DNA from: Streptococcus pseudopneumoniae
Lineage (GTDB): Bacteria > Bacillota > Bacilli > Lactobacillales > Streptococcaceae
Length of the DNA stretch: 64,000 bases
Assembly (NCBI RefSeq): GCF_001070715.1
Contig: NZ_JVRR01000107.1
Location: forward strand, 1-64,000
Reading direction: 5' to 3'
The notes beneath the pieces are model-generated. The model was not told the origin of the DNA, ran no database searches, and was given only the letters and a program-made list of their open reading frames with translations. Positions 17,701 through 28,419 of the stretch are shown here, piece by piece. Positions within the stretch are counted from its first letter, which is position 1, and every line of letters begins with the position of its first letter. The translations under genes and the position numbers were made by a program.

Positions 17701-20167
17701 TGTTGAAAAACTTCAACCATTCTACAACAAAGAATGGATTGTCAATCAAGGTAATAAGATTCCTGAAGGATCTAAATTACTAACTACAGAAGTATTATCT
17801 GTGACAGGTATGAAAGATGGACAATTTGTAACGGACTTGTCAGATGTTGATCATATTATGATTCATTATGCTGATGGTACTAAGGAAGAAAAAGCTGTAT
17901 CAGCAAAAGCTACATCAAACGTGGAACAAGTAAAAGAATACGGTATTACAGATTTAGGAGATGTAGTTTACACACCAAATATGGTGGTTAAAGATAGAAC
18001 ACAATTAATCAGCGATATTAAAGCGAAATTAGATAGCGTTCAATTGATTTCACCTGAAGTGCGTGCGTTAATGGATAAACGTAACAAACCAGCTGAGAAT
18101 AGTGACAATCATAAGAACAATTACATTCGTAACTTGTTCCTTGAAGAAAGCTTCAAAGAAACTAAAGCTAATTTGGATAAATTAGTCAAAGCTTTAGTCG
18201 AAAATGAAGACCATCAATTGAATAGTGATGAAGCTGCAATGAAAGCCCTTCTCAAGAAAGTTGAAGACAATAAAGCTAAAATTATGATGGGTCTTACTTA
18301 TTTAAATCGTTATTATGGATTTAAATACAATGATATGAGCATTAAAGACCTTATGATGTTCAAGCCTGATTTTTATGGTAAGAACGTTAGCGTTATCGAT
18401 AGATTGATTCAAATTGGTTCACGTGAACATTTCTTGAAAGGGGACCGAACTCAAGATGCTTATCGTGATGTGATTGCGGGAGCAACAGGTAAAGGTAATT
18501 TAAATGACTTCTTAACATATAACATGAAACTCTTTACAGAAGATACTGATATGAATGTGTGGTATAAGAAAGCTATTTCTCATACTAACTATGTAGTTGA
18601 GAAACAATCATCTAACCCTGATTTTGCTAATAAGAAATATCACTTATATGAAAACTTAAATAACGGTGAACATGGTCGATACATTTTACCGCTTCTTAAT
18701 ACGAAGAAGGCTCACATGTTCTTAATTTCAACGTACAATACGCTAGCGTTTAGTGCATTTGAGAAATATGGTAAGAATACAGAAGCTGAACGTGAAGCGT
18801 TCAAGAAAGAAATAGATTTACGTGCACAAGAGCAAATTAATTACTTAGACTTCTGGTCAAGACTTGCTGCTGATAATGTACGTAATCAATTGTTGAAATC
18901 TGAAAATATGGTCCCATCAGCAATTTGGGATAACCAAGATGTTCCAGGTAATGGATGGGCTGACCGAATGGGTCATAATAAGAATGGTGACTATGCTCCA
19001 GTTCGTGAGTTCTATGGACCTACAGGTAAATGGCACGGATATAACGGTATGGGTGCGTATGCTTATATCTTTTCTAATCCACAAAACTCAGAAGCTGTAT
19101 ACTACATCATCTCTAGTATGATTAGTGATTATGGTACATCTGCATTCACTCACGAAACAACTCATATCAATGACCGTATGGCCTACTTAGGAACATGGCG
19201 TCACCGTGAAGGGACAGATATTGAATCATTTGCTCAAGGTATGCTACAATCGCCATCACTTACAAACTATAATGGTGAATATGGTTCACTTGGATTAAAT
19301 ATGGCGTACGAACGTAAAAATGACGGTACACAAATTTATAACTATGATCCTAATATGTTAAGTAGTCGTGAGAAGATTGATCACTACATGAAGAACTATA
19401 ACGAATCAATGATGATGCTTGATTACTTAGAAGCAGAATCTGTCATCAAGAAAAATACTGGAACTAACGATAAGTGGTTCAAGAAAATCGATAAGAAATA
19501 TCGCGAAAAAGCGAGCTATAATAAGTTAGAAGGTGCACCACACCAATGGGATTTAGTTCGTGATTTAAATGATGATGAGAAGAGTATGAAACTGACAGCT
19601 ATTGATCAACTTGTAGATAACAACTTCGCTACTAAACACGGGCTACCAGGTAATGGTCATTACCGTACTGAAGGATTCGATTCTGCTTATACTGTTGTGA
19701 ATATGATGACTGGTATTTATGGTGGTAACACAAGTAAGAGTACGGCTGGCTCAATCTCATTCAAACACAATACATTCCGTATGTGGGGCTACTACGGTTA
19801 CCTTGATGGATTCTTAGGGTATGCATCTAACAAGTATAAACAAGAATCTAAAGCAGCCGGCAACGTAGGTCTAGGTGATGACTTTATCATCCAAAAAGTT
19901 TCTAAAGGTAGATTTAATACATTAGAAGAGTGGAAGAAAGAATGGTATAAAGAAGTCAGAGCTAAAGCTGAGAAAGGTTTTGTAGAAATTGAAATTGATG
20001 GTCAAAAGATTTCAACATATGAAAAACTTCAAGAGCTATTCGATGCTGCAGTTGAAAAAGACCTTCAAGGTAATAAATTTGATAATACAGTGAATCTTAA
20101 ATGGAAAGTTTACAAACAACTATTGCAGAAATCAGACGGATTTACTGGAGATTTATTCACTAAATAG
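14795..20167 (+). CDS. zmpB: ZmpB-like zinc metalloprotease (peptidase M26, IgA1-protease family)
   Basis: 1790 aa from GTG 14795. An ATG at 14789 is in frame but overlaps the AAAGGAG itself, so the GTG 6 nt after that RBS is preferred. The N-terminus has a YSIRK-like signal (FSIRKIKG), then the unusual N-terminal sorting motif LPQTG followed by two hydrophobic segments, the layout known for pneumococcal Zmp/IgA proteases. A long Glu/Pro/Lys-rich region with PVDQPVV-type repeats follows, then a G5/GLUG-like region and the catalytic domain. Zinc ligands are HETTH (about 1453-1457) and a Glu about 20 residues later in [10 protein letters not shown]. ZmpB substrates vary, and this catalytic domain differs visibly from the pneumococcal ZmpB I remember, so the substrate is open. 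Confidence 0.92.
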   Translation: MFKKDRFSIRKIKGVVGSVFLGSLLMAPSVVDAATYHYVDKEVISQEAKDLIQTGKPDGNEVVYGLVYQKDQLPQTGTEASVLTAFGLLTVGSLLLIYKRKKIASVFLVGAMGLVVLPSAGAVDPVATLAPASREGVVEMEGYHYVGYLSGDILKTLGLDTVLEEASAKPGEVTVVEVENPQVTTNQEQAKPENQAVETEEAPKEEAPKTEESPKEELKSEVKPTDEPLPKGKDEKEDSAEPAPVEEVGGKVESKPEEKVAVKPESQPSDKPAEESNVEPPVEQAKVPEQPVQPTQPEQPRIPKDSSQQEDPKEDKVSEETPKQEDAQPAVVETRDEAANQPVEEPKVETPAVEKQTEPTEEPVDQPVVTKPAEKPVDQPVVMKPADQPVVMKPADQPVETPTVTKPVDQPTSHDHETPKEKSVPVLTLTSITDNAMNRSANLNYNLENADNAEIKNIVAEIKDGDKVVKTIDLSKEKLEDVVEGLNLYKDYKVATRMTYNRGQGDETTTLDEKPLRLDLKKVEIKNIASTSLISVDENGVETDKSLITEKPTDVAPLYLRVTTHDNKTTRLAVSSVEEVVVDGKTLYKVVAKAPDLVQRREDDTFSEEYVHYFEKQKLKEGNIYYSFNELVKDIQANPTGEFKLGADLNAANVPTPSKSYVTATFKGTLSSNGDNRFTIHNTARPLFANIEGGKIHDINLANVNINMPWADQIASVANVIKGGSLIENVKVKGNVLGRNWVSGFIDKIDSGGRLVNVAFIGNVTSVGDGDKFLTGIVGENWKGYVEKAYVEANIKGKRAKAAGISYWSQNGGDNNAVGRDGAIKKSVVKGTIDVEDPIEVGGAVGSLNYLGYIEDTVSMMKVKNGEIFYGSHDIDTDPYYTGDRVNRNFVVDGVSEGKSSYRYSKQQNRIKSISQEEADKKIATLGITAHEYAINEPVVNTLNNIKPKADTYKDTQDYNAERELAYRNVEKLQPFYNKEWIVNQGNKIPEGSKLLTTEVLSVTGMKDGQFVTDLSDVDHIMIHYADGTKEEKAVSAKATSNVEQVKEYGITDLGDVVYTPNMVVKDRTQLISDIKAKLDSVQLISPEVRALMDKRNKPAENSDNHKNNYIRNLFLEESFKETKANLDKLVKALVENEDHQLNSDEAAMKALLKKVEDNKAKIMMGLTYLNRYYGFKYNDMSIKDLMMFKPDFYGKNVSVIDRLIQIGSREHFLKGDRTQDAYRDVIAGATGKGNLNDFLTYNMKLFTEDTDMNVWYKKAISHTNYVVEKQSSNPDFANKKYHLYENLNNGEHGRYILPLLNTKKAHMFLISTYNTLAFSAFEKYGKNTEAEREAFKKEIDLRAQEQINYLDFWSRLAADNVRNQLLKSENMVPSAIWDNQDVPGNGWADRMGHNKNGDYAPVREFYGPTGKWHGYNGMGAYAYIFSNPQNSEAVYYIISSMISDYGTSAFTHETTHINDRMAYLGTWRHREGTDIESFAQGMLQSPSLTNYNGEYGSLGLNMAYERKNDGTQIYNYDPNMLSSREKIDHYMKNYNESMMMLDYLEAESVIKKNTGTNDKWFKKIDKKYREKASYNKLEGAPHQWDLVRDLNDDEKSMKLTAIDQLVDNNFATKHGLPGNGHYRTEGFDSAYTVVNMMTGIYGGNTSKSTAGSISFKHNTFRMWGYYGYLDGFLGYASNKYKQESKAAGNVGLGDDFIIQKVSKGRFNTLEEWKKEWYKEVRAKAEKGFVEIEIDGQKISTYEKLQELFDAAVEKDLQGNKFDNTVNLKWKVYKQLLQKSDGFTGDLFTK

Positions 20168-20186
20168 TAGATAGGACTAGTAAAAT

Positions 20187-20226
20187 GAAAAAAGGTAGAT
20201 CAGCTTTGTCTGTATCTGCCTTTTTA
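20187..20226 (+). terminator. Terminator of zmpB
   Basis: AAAAAAGGTAGAT / ATCTGCCTTTTT stem with one mismatch, T tail. Its right arm overlaps the promoter region of pabB. Confidence 0.7.
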
Positions 20227-20235
20227 TGCTATACT
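20206..20235 (+). promoter_or_regulatory. Promoter of pabB, predicts a leaderless mRNA
   Basis: TTGTCT, 18-bp spacer, extended TG-C-TATACT (hexamer 20230-20235). Only six bases separate the -10 box from the ATG at 20242, so transcription should start at or beside the start codon. Confidence 0.5.
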
Positions 20236-20241
20236 TAAGGT

Positions 20242-21963
20242 ATGCATAGAAAAACAGTGATTGATTTTAGGGCTTTGGGGGAGCGATACATCTTTACCCA
20301 GCCTATCAAAGAGTTAAAAACCAGAAATTTAACAGAAGTAACAGCCTTATTGGCACAAGTGGAAAGTTACCAAGAGCAGGGCTACTATGTGGTGGGCTAT
20401 GTCAGCTATGAGGCTGCACCTGCTTTTGAGGAAAAATTAGCAGTTCATAAAACTCCTTTATTGGCAGAGTACCTGCTATATTTTACCGTTCATGATAGCG
20501 TAGAAACATCCCCTATTCCTCTGATGTATGATGAGGTTGATTTGCCTTCTGATTGGCAGGAAGTAACGTCTGCAGAGGACTATGAAAAGGCGATTGCCCA
20601 GATACATCATCATTTGCGGCAGGGAGACACCTATCAGGTCAACTACACCGTCCAACTCAAGCAGGACTTAAGCGCTAATCCTTTTGCCATCTACAATCGT
20701 ATGGTGGTAGAGCAGGAGGCGGGTTACAATGCTTATGTTGAACATGATGAGATGGCAGTCATTTCCATGAGCCCAGAGCTCTTTTTTGAGCAAAATGGCC
20801 GCGAGTTGACAACGCGACCGATGAAGGGAACAACCCAGCGGGGAATGACTGACCAAGAAGACTTGGAGCAGTCCAGTTGGTTGGAGCAGGATCCTAAAAA
20901 TCGGTCTGAAAATATGATGATTGTGGACCTCTTGCGCAATGATATGAATCGTATTTCTGAGGTGGGGAGCGAGCACGTGAAGCGTCTGTGTCAGGTAGAG
21001 CAGTATTCAACTGTTTGGCAGATGACTTCGACCATCAAGAGTCGGTTGCGAGCAGATGTTGATTTAGTTACAATTTTTCGCTCTCTCTTTCCTTGTGGAT
21101 CCATAACGGGAGCTCCCAAAATTGCGACTATGGAGATTATCAAGGACTTGGAGCCACAACCGCGTGGAGTCTACTGTGGAACGATTGGTCTCTTGCTTCC
21201 AAATGGACGACGGATTTTTAATGTCGCCATTCGTACCATTCAACTGTATCAAGGGAAAGCCATCTATGGAGTTGGCGGAGGCATTACATGGGATAGCACT
21301 TGGGAATCTGAATATCGAGAGGTTCATCAAAAGGCAGCAGTTCTTTATCGTAAACAAGCTCGTTTTCAGCTGATTACTACAGGGAAAATCAGCCAGAAGT
21401 GCTTGCTGTTTGAGAATCAACATATAGAAAGGCTGAGAAAAGCTAGTCGGTATTTTGCCTTTCCATTTGATTCAGAAAACTTGAAACAAAAGATAGAGGA
21501 AGAGTGTCAGGATTGTGAAGTTAATCAAGATTACCGCTTGCGAATTTCTCTCAGCAAATCTGGAGAGATAGAAGTCAATCGTCAAATCTTAACACCCCTT
21601 AGTCCACATTTCTGTCATGCCAAACTTTGCCTTCAGGAAGCCAATTTGCAACAAGCCTTTACCTATTTTAAAACAACTCACCGATCGCATTTGAGCCTAG
21701 GAGAACAAGAGAAGATTTACCACAATAAGTCTGGAGAACTGCTTGAAACCTCTATCGGAAATTTGGTTCTGAAAATCGCTGGAAAACTCTACACACCGCC
21801 TATCCGATTTGGAATCTTGCCAGGAATTTACCGTCAGCATTTGCTAGAAACAGGACAGGCAGAAGAGAAAGCCTTGACCTTGGCAGATTTAGCCCAAGCA
21901 GAAGCTATTTACGGCTGTAATGCAGTGAGAGGCTTGTATGAATTAAGCCTAGAGGAGAACTAG
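20242..21963 (+). CDS. pabB: Aminodeoxychorismate synthase component I fused to ADC lyase
   Basis: 573 aa. Residues about 1-365 are a chorismate-binding PabB domain (GDTYQVNYT, RPMKGT, KNRSENMMIVDLLRNDM, FPCGSITGAPK). The remainder is a PLP-dependent aminotransferase class IV domain like PabC (EANLQQAFTYFKTTHR, GELLETSIGNLVLK). Together they make p-aminobenzoate for folate from chorismate and ammonia; the glutaminase PabA is not in this window. Chorismate is supplied by the aro genes at 56-63 kb. The start codon lies right behind the -10 box. The next gene begins immediately after the stop. Confidence 0.93.
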   Translation: MHRKTVIDFRALGERYIFTQPIKELKTRNLTEVTALLAQVESYQEQGYYVVGYVSYEAAPAFEEKLAVHKTPLLAEYLLYFTVHDSVETSPIPLMYDEVDLPSDWQEVTSAEDYEKAIAQIHHHLRQGDTYQVNYTVQLKQDLSANPFAIYNRMVVEQEAGYNAYVEHDEMAVISMSPELFFEQNGRELTTRPMKGTTQRGMTDQEDLEQSSWLEQDPKNRSENMMIVDLLRNDMNRISEVGSEHVKRLCQVEQYSTVWQMTSTIKSRLRADVDLVTIFRSLFPCGSITGAPKIATMEIIKDLEPQPRGVYCGTIGLLLPNGRRIFNVAIRTIQLYQGKAIYGVGGGITWDSTWESEYREVHQKAAVLYRKQARFQLITTGKISQKCLLFENQHIERLRKASRYFAFPFDSENLKQKIEEECQDCEVNQDYRLRISLSKSGEIEVNRQILTPLSPHFCHAKLCLQEANLQQAFTYFKTTHRSHLSLGEQEKIYHNKSGELLETSIGNLVLKIAGKLYTPPIRFGILPGIYRQHLLETGQAEEKALTLADLAQAEAIYGCNAVRGLYELSLEEN

Positions 21964-22581
21964 ATGAAACTGGTATTTTTACACGGTTTAGGGCAGTCCG
22001 CAGAGTCTTGGAAAGAAGTTCGGAATCTACTGACAGATTATCCTTCTGAGGCTATCGAGTTATTTCCTTCTGGAGTCAGTAGCTATCAAAAAGCCAAGGA
22101 GCGAGTTTATCAACACCTAGCTCAAGAGACAGAACCTTTTGTTTTGGTTGGATTGTCCTTAGGTGCTGCCCTGGCACTAGAACTTTCCAGTTATGATTTA
22201 CCGAATCTCCGAGCTTTGGTTCTATCAGGATGTCCACTTAAACTGTCCGGTAATATCTTATTTTATCTTCAGTTGCTGATTTTTAAACTACTTCCCAAAA
22301 GGGTATTTGAAAAACAGGGAGCAGACAAAGCTCTTATGGTCGGAGTTTCTGAGGAATTGAAGACACTTGATTTAACTGATATATCAAGAACTTGTCCTTA
22401 TCCAACCTTACTAATTTGTGGTAGTAAGGATAAGCCAAATCTTAGTTCAATGAAAGGTATTCAAGAACTGATGCCAAATTCCCAGTTTCAGATCATCCCT
22501 GACGGCCCTCATGTCTTGAATAAGGCAAAACCAAAGGAGTTTGCAGAAATAACCAGAAGTTTCCTTGAATTGCTGAAATAA
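21964..22581 (+). CDS. Alpha/beta-fold hydrolase
   Basis: 205 aa. HGLG near the N-terminus (oxyanion hole), nucleophile elbow GLSLG at about 62-66, and a late GPHVLNK that supplies the catalytic His. A small alpha/beta hydrolase without lid insertions of note; substrate unknown. The ATG directly follows the pabB stop, with GAGGAG inside the end of pabB, so the two genes are coupled. Confidence 0.85.
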   Translation: MKLVFLHGLGQSAESWKEVRNLLTDYPSEAIELFPSGVSSYQKAKERVYQHLAQETEPFVLVGLSLGAALALELSSYDLPNLRALVLSGCPLKLSGNILFYLQLLIFKLLPKRVFEKQGADKALMVGVSEELKTLDLTDISRTCPYPTLLICGSKDKPNLSSMKGIQELMPNSQFQIIPDGPHVLNKAKPKEFAEITRSFLELLK

Positions 22582-22631
22582 GTTTGATAAAATAATATTG
22601 AAATCGATATCATACATTATGGGAGAAACAA

Positions 22632-23326
22632 ATGAATAAACGTCTATTTTTAAAAATGAGTCTGTCTACCTTACCAGTTTTAGCCTTGTTTTCACAGCCT
22701 GTGTTAGCAGAAGAAAACATTCATTTTTCTAGTTGTAAAGAAGCTTGGGCGAATGGATACGCAGATATTCACGAGGGAGAACCTGGGTATTCTGCCAAGT
22801 TAGATCGCGATCATGATGGTGTGGCTTGTGAATTGAAAAATGCCCCTAAGGGTGCCTTTAAAGCAAAACAATCAACTGCGGCTCAAAACAACACAAGTTC
22901 AGCAACAACAAGTGGTTGGGTTAAGCAGGATGGTACTTGGTATTACTTTGATGGAAATGGCAATCCAGTGAAAAATGCATGGCAGGGAAGCTATTACCTG
23001 AAAGCTGATGGTCAAATGGCACAGAGTGAATGGATTTATGACTCTTCTTATCAAGCTTGGTATTATTTGAAATCAGATGGATCTTATGCAAAGAATGCAT
23101 GGCAAGGAGCTTACTACCTTAAGTCAAACGGTAAAATGGCACAAGGTGAGTGGGGGTTTATGACTCTTCTTATCAAGCCTGGTATTACTTGAAATCAGAT
23201 GGTTCATACGCTCGCAATGCATGGCAAGGAAATTACTATTTGAAATCAGATGGCAAAATGGCTAAGAATGAGCGAGTTGATGGAGGCCGCTACTATGTAG
23301 ATGCCTCAGGTCTCTGGAAACCATAA
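22632..23326 (+). pseudogene. Frameshifted small choline-binding protein with Excalibur domain
   Basis: A signal peptide (cleavage near VLA-EE) is followed by an Excalibur calcium-binding domain (DRDHDGVACE) and choline-binding repeats (WYYLKSDGSYAKNAWQG). The frame breaks at a run of five G (23152-23156): as read, the protein ends with GFMTLLIKPGIT at 23192 (186 aa). Using three G instead, as the preceding repeat suggests (EWIYDSS), restores another 45 codons to a typical end, ASGLWKP, at 23326. The truncated product would still carry the Excalibur domain and some repeats. It may be a real mutation, phase variation or a sequencing error. Confidence 0.85.
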
Positions 23327-23349
23327 ATCAGATAAAATTTAGAAAGTTA

Positions 23350-23388
23350 ATGCAAACCTTTGCATAAATGACTGAATTTTGTTATACT
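23350..23388 (+). promoter_or_regulatory. Glucokinase promoter with a palindrome over the -35 box
   Basis: TTGCAT (23360-23365), 17-bp spacer, TATACT (23383-23388). The perfect inverted repeat ATGCAAA-CC-TTTGCAT (23350-23365) covers the -35 hexamer, a typical repressor position. I do not recognise the regulator. Confidence 0.7.
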
Positions 23389-23436
23389 ATATCTGTAAGC
23401 ATTTTCAGTTAATTCATAATGAAAAAGGAGAATATG

Positions 23437-24396
23437 ATGAGTCAAAAGATTATTGGGATTGACCTTGGTGGAACTTCTATCAAATTTGCAATCTTAACAA
23501 CAGCAGGAGAAATCCAAGAAAAATGGTCTATCAAGACTAACATTTTGGATGAGGGAAGTCATATCGTAGATGATATGATTGAGTCTATTCAACATCGTTT
23601 GGACTTGCTTGGATTGGCAGCAGCAGACTTCCAAGGTATCGGAATGGGGTCACCAGGTGTGGTTGACCGTGAAAAAGGAACTGTTATCGGTGCCTACAAC
23701 CTCAACTGGAAAACCCTTCAACCAATTAAAGAGAAAATTGAAAAAGCCTTGGGCATTCCATTTTTCATCGATAATGATGCCAACGTGGCAGCTCTTGGTG
23801 AGCGCTGGATGGGTGCTGGAGATAACCAACCAGATGTTGTCTTTATGACACTTGGTACAGGTGTTGGTGGTGGTATCGTCGCAGAAGGCAAATTGCTTCA
23901 CGGTGTGGCTGGTGCAGCAGGTGAGCTTGGCCACATCACTGTTGACTTTGACCAACCAATCGCATGTACTTGCGGTAAGAAAGGTTGCCTTGAGACAGTT
24001 GCTTCAGCAACAGGGATTGTCAACTTGACTCGTCGCTATGCGGATGAATACGAAGGCGATGCAGCCTTGAAACGTTTGATTGATAACGGAGAAGAAGTAA
24101 CTGCTAAGACTGTCTTTGACCTTGCAAAAGAAGGAGACGACCTCGCCTTGATCGTTTACCGTAACTTCTCACGTTACTTGGGAATCGCTTGTGCTAACAT
24201 TGGTTCAATCCTAAACCCATCAACAATCGTAATCGGTGGTGGTGTGTCAGCTGCAGGAGAATTCCTTCTACAAGGTGTTCAAAAAGTCTACGACGAAAAT
24301 AGCTTCCCACAAGTACGCACATCCACTAAATTAGCTCTTGCAACTCTAGGAAATGACGCTGGGGTTATCGGAGCAGCATCACTTGTATTGCAATAA
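23437..24396 (+). CDS. gki: Glucokinase (ROK family)
   Basis: 319 aa from the ATG at 23437, the second of two adjacent ATGs, 7 nt after AAAGGAG; upstream ATGs at 23419 and 23434 overlap or crowd the RBS. Phosphorylates glucose. N-terminal phosphate loop IGIDLGGTSIKFA, catalytic region FFIDNDANVAALGE, GTGVGGGI, and the ROK zinc motif CTCGKKGCLE. This is the gki gene used in streptococcal sequence typing. Monocistronic between its own promoter and a long terminator. Confidence 0.96.
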   Translation: MSQKIIGIDLGGTSIKFAILTTAGEIQEKWSIKTNILDEGSHIVDDMIESIQHRLDLLGLAAADFQGIGMGSPGVVDREKGTVIGAYNLNWKTLQPIKEKIEKALGIPFFIDNDANVAALGERWMGAGDNQPDVVFMTLGTGVGGGIVAEGKLLHGVAGAAGELGHITVDFDQPIACTCGKKGCLETVASATGIVNLTRRYADEYEGDAALKRLIDNGEEVTAKTVFDLAKEGDDLALIVYRNFSRYLGIACANIGSILNPSTIVIGGGVSAAGEFLLQGVQKVYDENSFPQVRTSTKLALATLGNDAGVIGAASLVLQ

Positions 24397-24402
24397 AATA
24401 AT

Positions 24403-24455
24403 AAAAGAGGAAAAATGCTAACCTAGAGTTAGTAATGTTCCTCTTTTCTTTTTTA
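24403..24455 (+). terminator. Long terminator hairpin after glucokinase
   Basis: AAAAGAGGAA ... TTCCTCTTTT outer stem with inner CTAAC / GTTAG, followed by CTTTTTT. Confidence 0.85.
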
Positions 24456-24464
24456 TGCTATACT
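24456..24464 (+). promoter_or_regulatory. Extended -10 promoter of thyA
   Basis: TG-C-TATACT directly behind the glucokinase terminator; the ATG is 28 nt downstream and has GAGGTGAG. Confidence 0.6.
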
Positions 24465-24492
24465 AGTTAGGAAATAAATGAGGTGAGAGTAA

Positions 24493-25332
24493 ATGACAAA
24501 AGCAGATACGATTTTTAAAGAGAATATTGAACGAATCCTCAAAGACGGTGTCTTTTCTGAGCAGGCCCGTCCCAAGTACAAGGATGGGACTGTTGCCAAC
24601 TCCAAGTATGTAACGGGTGCCTTTGCCGAGTATGACTTGGCCAAGGGGGAATTCCCCATCACAACCTTGCGTCCTATTGCCATCAAATCAGCCATCAAAG
24701 AAGTTCTCTGGATTTACCAAGATCAGTCAAATAGCCTAGAAGTTCTCAATGACAAGTACAATGTTCACTATTGGAATGACTGGGAAGTGGGAGATACTGG
24801 AACCATTGGTGAGCGCTATGGTGCCGTTGTTAAGAAACACGACATTATCAATAAGCTTCTCAAGCAGTTGGAAGCCAACCCTTGGAATCGCCGCAATATC
24901 ATATCACTCTGGGATTACCAAGCTTTTGAGGAGACAGACGGCCTTCTTCCGTGCGCCTTTCAGACCATGTTTGATGTCCGCCGTGTAGATGGGGAAATCT
25001 ATCTGGATGCAACCTTGACTCAGCGTTCGAATGACATGTTGGTGGCCCATCACATCAATGCTATGCAGTATGTGGCTTTGCAGATGATGATTGCCAAACA
25101 TTTTGGCTGGAAGGTTGGGAAGTTCTTCTATTTCATCAACAACCTCCATATCTATGACAATCAATTTGAACAAGCTCAGGAATTGCTTCGTCGGGAGCCG
25201 TCAAACTGCCAACCACGTTTGGTCTTGAATGTGCCAGATAAGACCAATTTCTTTGATATCAAAGCAGAAGATTTTGACTTGGTGGATTATGACCCTGTTA
25301 AGCCACAGTTGAAGTTTGACCTAGCTATTTAA
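24493..25332 (+). CDS. thyA: Thymidylate synthase
   Basis: 279 aa. Methylates dUMP to dTMP with methylene-tetrahydrofolate. Active-site Cys in GLLPCAFQ (C154); RRNIISLWD binds phosphate; [19 protein letters not shown] and HIYDNQ are substrate-binding motifs. Length is typical. GAGGTGAG precedes the ATG. Monocistronic. Confidence 0.96.
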   Translation: MTKADTIFKENIERILKDGVFSEQARPKYKDGTVANSKYVTGAFAEYDLAKGEFPITTLRPIAIKSAIKEVLWIYQDQSNSLEVLNDKYNVHYWNDWEVGDTGTIGERYGAVVKKHDIINKLLKQLEANPWNRRNIISLWDYQAFEETDGLLPCAFQTMFDVRRVDGEIYLDATLTQRSNDMLVAHHINAMQYVALQMMIAKHFGWKVGKFFYFINNLHIYDNQFEQAQELLRREPSNCQPRLVLNVPDKTNFFDIKAEDFDLVDYDPVKPQLKFDLAI

Positions 25333-25340
25333 AAGAATAG

Positions 25341-25380
25341 AAAAAAGAAGTTGAGATAATGAATCCCAACTTCTTTTATT
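25341..25380. terminator. Bidirectional terminator between thyA and the DUF3042 gene
   Basis: AAAAGAAGTTGAGA / TCCCAACTTCTTTT stem, A-rich on the left and T-rich on the right, so it can serve the convergent genes on both strands. Confidence 0.8.
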
Positions 25381-25382
25381 TC

Positions 25383-25553
25383 TTAACGTGATACGCGGCG
25401 ACGAGCTGCTTTTTTACGGTTTTCTTCGATGAAAGCTACTTTTTGCTCTTCTGGTTCGATTACTTTCTTTTTAAATGCGTATACCGCGCCTGCAAGTGCA
25501 GCGACAGTTCCTGCGACACCTGTTACAAGACCTTTAGCGAATCCTTTAGCCAT
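25383..25553 (-). CDS. Small DUF3042 family protein
   Basis: 56 aa on the minus strand, ATG at 25553, preceded by AAAGGAGGA. It reads MAKGFAKGLVTGVAGTVAAL, then one short hydrophobic segment and a strongly basic tail (KKAARRRVSR). Matches the small conserved streptococcal DUF3042 family; function unknown. The basic C-terminus and single hydrophobic stretch suggest membrane or nucleic-acid contact, which is inference only. Convergent with thyA and divergent from miaA. Confidence 0.85.
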   Translation of the reverse strand: MAKGFAKGLVTGVAGTVAALAGAVYAFKKKVIEPEEQKVAFIEENRKKAARRRVSR

Positions 25554-25625
25554 GAGTCTTCCTCCTTTATATTCTCAATCAGCCAGCCTCCTCAAGAGGT
25601 CACATTTTTCTGACTGACCTTTTTG

Positions 25626-25634
25626 TGTTATAAT
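25626..25634 (+). promoter_or_regulatory. Extended -10 promoter of the miaA cluster
   Basis: TG-T-TATAAT; about 39 nt lie between the -10 box and the miaA ATG. Confidence 0.6.
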
Positions 25635-25673
25635 AATAGTAACGAAAAAATGGGAATTTTTCAAGGAAAAAAG

Positions 25674-26558
25674 ATGAAAACAAAAATAATTGTGATTGTT
25701 GGACCGACTGCTGTTGGAAAAACAGCCCTTGCCATTGAAGTGGCTAAGCATTTTAATGGCGAAGTGGTTAGTGGAGATAGCCAGCAAGTCTATCGAGGAC
25801 TTGATATTGGGACGGCCAAGGCTAGCCCAGAGGAGCAAGCAGCTGCTCCTCATCATTTGATTGATGTTAGAGAGGTAACCGAGTCTTACTCGGCTTTTGA
25901 TTTTGTTTCAGAAGCCAAGCTGGCTATTGAGGATATTCACAGCCGTGGCAAGCTTGCTATTATCGCTGGTGGAACAGGGCTTTACATACAGAGTCTACTA
26001 GAAGGATATCATCTCGGTGGGGAGACTCCCCATGAGGAGATTTTGGCCTATCGGGCTAGTTTAGAGCCTTATACAGATGAGGAATTAGCTCATCTGGTGG
26101 AGCAAGCTGGCCTTGAGATTCCCCAGTTTAATCGTCGTCGTGCGATGCGTGCCTTGGAAATTGCCCATTTTGGTCAGGATTTGGAAAATCAAGAGACCTT
26201 GTATGAACCATTGATTATCTGCTTGGATGATGAACGTAGTCAACTTTATGAGCGTATCAATCATCGAGTGGATTTGATGTTTGAGGCTGGACTTATAGAC
26301 GAAGCCAAATGGTTGTTTGACCATTATCCAGATGTGCAGGCTGCTAAAGGGATCGGATACAAGGAACTCTTTCCTTATTTCCGTAGAGAGCAATCCTTGG
26401 AAGAAGTCAGTGAGAGCCTCAAACAGGCGACCCGTCGTTTTGCCAAACGTCAGCTGACCTGGTTCCGTAATCGCATGCAGGTGACCTTTTATCAAATCGG
26501 AGAATCTGGTGTGCAAGACCGTATTTTAAGCCAGATAGAGGAGTTTTTAGATGATTGA
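25674..26558 (+). CDS. miaA: tRNA dimethylallyltransferase
   Basis: 294 aa from ATG 25674 (AAGGAA upstream); in-frame earlier starts overlap the promoter. Adds the isopentenyl group to A37 of tRNAs reading UNN codons. P-loop [11 protein letters not shown] at about 9-19, substrate motif [17 protein letters not shown], and [13 protein letters not shown] near the C-terminus. It overlaps hflX by 8 nt, heading a tightly packed cluster of five genes. Confidence 0.95.
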   Translation: MKTKIIVIVGPTAVGKTALAIEVAKHFNGEVVSGDSQQVYRGLDIGTAKASPEEQAAAPHHLIDVREVTESYSAFDFVSEAKLAIEDIHSRGKLAIIAGGTGLYIQSLLEGYHLGGETPHEEILAYRASLEPYTDEELAHLVEQAGLEIPQFNRRRAMRALEIAHFGQDLENQETLYEPLIICLDDERSQLYERINHRVDLMFEAGLIDEAKWLFDHYPDVQAAKGIGYKELFPYFRREQSLEEVSESLKQATRRFAKRQLTWFRNRMQVTFYQIGESGVQDRILSQIEEFLDD

Positions 26559-27789
26559 AACGGAGAAAAAAGAGGAGCGAGTCCTGCTGATTGGTGTGGA
26601 ATTGCAGGGTATGGACAATTTTGACCTCTCCATGGAAGAATTGGCTAGTCTAGCCAAGACAGCTGGTGCAGTCGTAGTGGATAGCTACAGGCAAAAGCGT
26701 GAAAAGTATGACTCCAAGACCTTCGTCGGCTCTGGTAAGTTGGAAGAGATTGCGCTTATGGTGGATGCAGAAGAAATTACCACTGTCATCGTCAACAACC
26801 GTCTGACGCCAAGGCAAAATGTCAATTTAGAAGAAGTTCTCGGGGTTAAGGTTATTGATCGTATGCAGTTGATTTTGGATATCTTTGCCATGCGAGCTCG
26901 GAGCCATGAAGGGAAGCTCCAAGTCCACCTAGCCCAGCTCAAATATCTCTTGCCTCGCTTGGTTGGTCAGGGAATTATGCTCAGCCGTCAGGCAGGGGGA
27001 ATTGGTTCCCGTGGACCTGGGGAAAGCCAGCTGGAACTGAATCGTCGTAGCGTTCGCAATCAAATCACAGATATCGAGCGTCAACTCAAGGTGGTTGAGA
27101 AAAATCGGGCGACTGTCAGAGAAAAACGTCTGGAGTCCAGCACCTTTAAGATTGGTTTGATTGGTTACACCAATGCTGGGAAATCAACCATTATGAACAG
27201 CTTGACCAGTAAGATCCAGTATGAAGCGGACGAGCTATTTGCGACTCTGGATGCGACGACTAAGAGTATTCATCTAGGGGGCAATCTCCAAGTAACTTTG
27301 ACAGATACCGTGGGCTTTATCCAAGATTTGCCGACAGAGTTGGTGTCCAGTTTCAAATCAACCTTGGAAGAAAGCAAGCATGTGGATCTTCTGGTTCATG
27401 TTATCGATGCCAGCAATCCTTACCATGAGGAGCATGAAAAAACAGTTCTGTCCATCATGAAAGACCTGGACATGGAAGATATTCCTCGTCTGACACTTTA
27501 TAATAAAGCCGATTTGGTGGAGGATTTCACGCCTACCCAAACGCCTTATGCCCTCATTTCTGCCAAGTCTGAGGATAGTCGTGAGAATTTGCAGGCACTA
27601 TTTTTAGAGAAAATCAAGGATATTTTTGAATCTTTTACCCTGCGCGTGCCTTTTTCAAAATCCTACAAGATTCATGATTTGGAAAGTGTGGCGATTCTTG
27701 AAGATCGTGACTACCAAGATGATGGCGAAGTGATTACAGGCTACATTTCCGAGAAAAATAAATGGAGGTTAGAAGAATTTTATGACTGA
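26551..27789 (+). CDS. hflX: Ribosome-associated GTPase HflX
   Basis: 412 aa. N-terminal HflX domain ([13 protein letters not shown]), a central Gly-rich linker region ([17 protein letters not shown]) and the G domain: G1 GYTNAGKS at about 205, G3 DTVGF, G4 NKAD. Splits stalled or hibernating ribosomes under stress. The miaA-hflX pairing is widespread. Overlaps both neighbours by 8 nt. Confidence 0.95.
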   Translation: MIETEKKEERVLLIGVELQGMDNFDLSMEELASLAKTAGAVVVDSYRQKREKYDSKTFVGSGKLEEIALMVDAEEITTVIVNNRLTPRQNVNLEEVLGVKVIDRMQLILDIFAMRARSHEGKLQVHLAQLKYLLPRLVGQGIMLSRQAGGIGSRGPGESQLELNRRSVRNQITDIERQLKVVEKNRATVREKRLESSTFKIGLIGYTNAGKSTIMNSLTSKIQYEADELFATLDATTKSIHLGGNLQVTLTDTVGFIQDLPTELVSSFKSTLEESKHVDLLVHVIDASNPYHEEHEKTVLSIMKDLDMEDIPRLTLYNKADLVEDFTPTQTPYALISAKSEDSRENLQALFLEKIKDIFESFTLRVPFSKSYKIHDLESVAILEDRDYQDDGEVITGYISEKNKWRLEEFYD

Positions 27790-28405
27790 TATTAAAACGT
27801 TAGCTCTAAAGTATGGAGGTTATACAAGTCTGGATAAGGTCTATCTGGATCAGCTTCTAGCTGGAAAGACAGAGCAGGAGCAGTTGGCACTGATCACACC
27901 TCCGCCAAGTGTCGTTAATGCTTACTTTGCAGAGCTCTACCAGAAAAAGAGTCCTCAAGCTGCGACGGATTATTTTGCAGAAGTCAGTCAGGAACTGAAT
28001 CTTTACAATGCTGAACCTAGTTTCACCTCAGAAAACAAGCCCTTTATTCGGCTTAATCTGTCTGGTAAATCCTTTGGTTTTTGTTATGAGAGTGAGGGTC
28101 TAGGTCGGATTTTCTCTGAAAATGAAGAGAAAATTTCGGATGACTTGCTCTTTGAGATTGCGCAAATTTTCCCCCATCAACTAGTCTTTGAAGAGTCTGG
28201 CAAGATTTACATGAAGGCTGTTGGAGATGAGGAAGTTGTTGGCATGGAGAGTCTAACAGCTTTGACTGATTTGGAAAGCTTGGCTGATGGTCGCAAGCGT
28301 CTTAAAGGTTACAGCCAAGAGGAGTTACTGCAAGAAGCTGCTGCTTTTTCTGGCAAGCGCTATTTCCGATCGGAAAACCGCACAGCCATGTTATATATTG
28401 ATTAA
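27782..28405 (+). CDS. Conserved streptococcal protein of unknown function
   Basis: 207 aa; the ATG is preceded by GGAGG inside the end of hflX. No signal peptide or membrane segment; acidic, mixed alpha/beta in appearance. [19 protein letters not shown] and [15 protein letters not shown] stand out, but I recognise no domain. It sits in the miaA-hflX-rnz cluster, so a link to RNA processing is possible by association only. Confidence 0.8.
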   Translation: MTDIKTLALKYGGYTSLDKVYLDQLLAGKTEQEQLALITPPPSVVNAYFAELYQKKSPQAATDYFAEVSQELNLYNAEPSFTSENKPFIRLNLSGKSFGFCYESEGLGRIFSENEEKISDDLLFEIAQIFPHQLVFEESGKIYMKAVGDEEVVGMESLTALTDLESLADGRKRLKGYSQEELLQEAAAFSGKRYFRSENRTAMLYID

Positions 28406-28419
28406 TTAGAAAGTATCGA

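Noticed and set aside
25429-25617. 62-residue plus-strand ORF
   Set aside because: It is antisense to the DUF3042 gene, which has a proper RBS and a recognisable protein.
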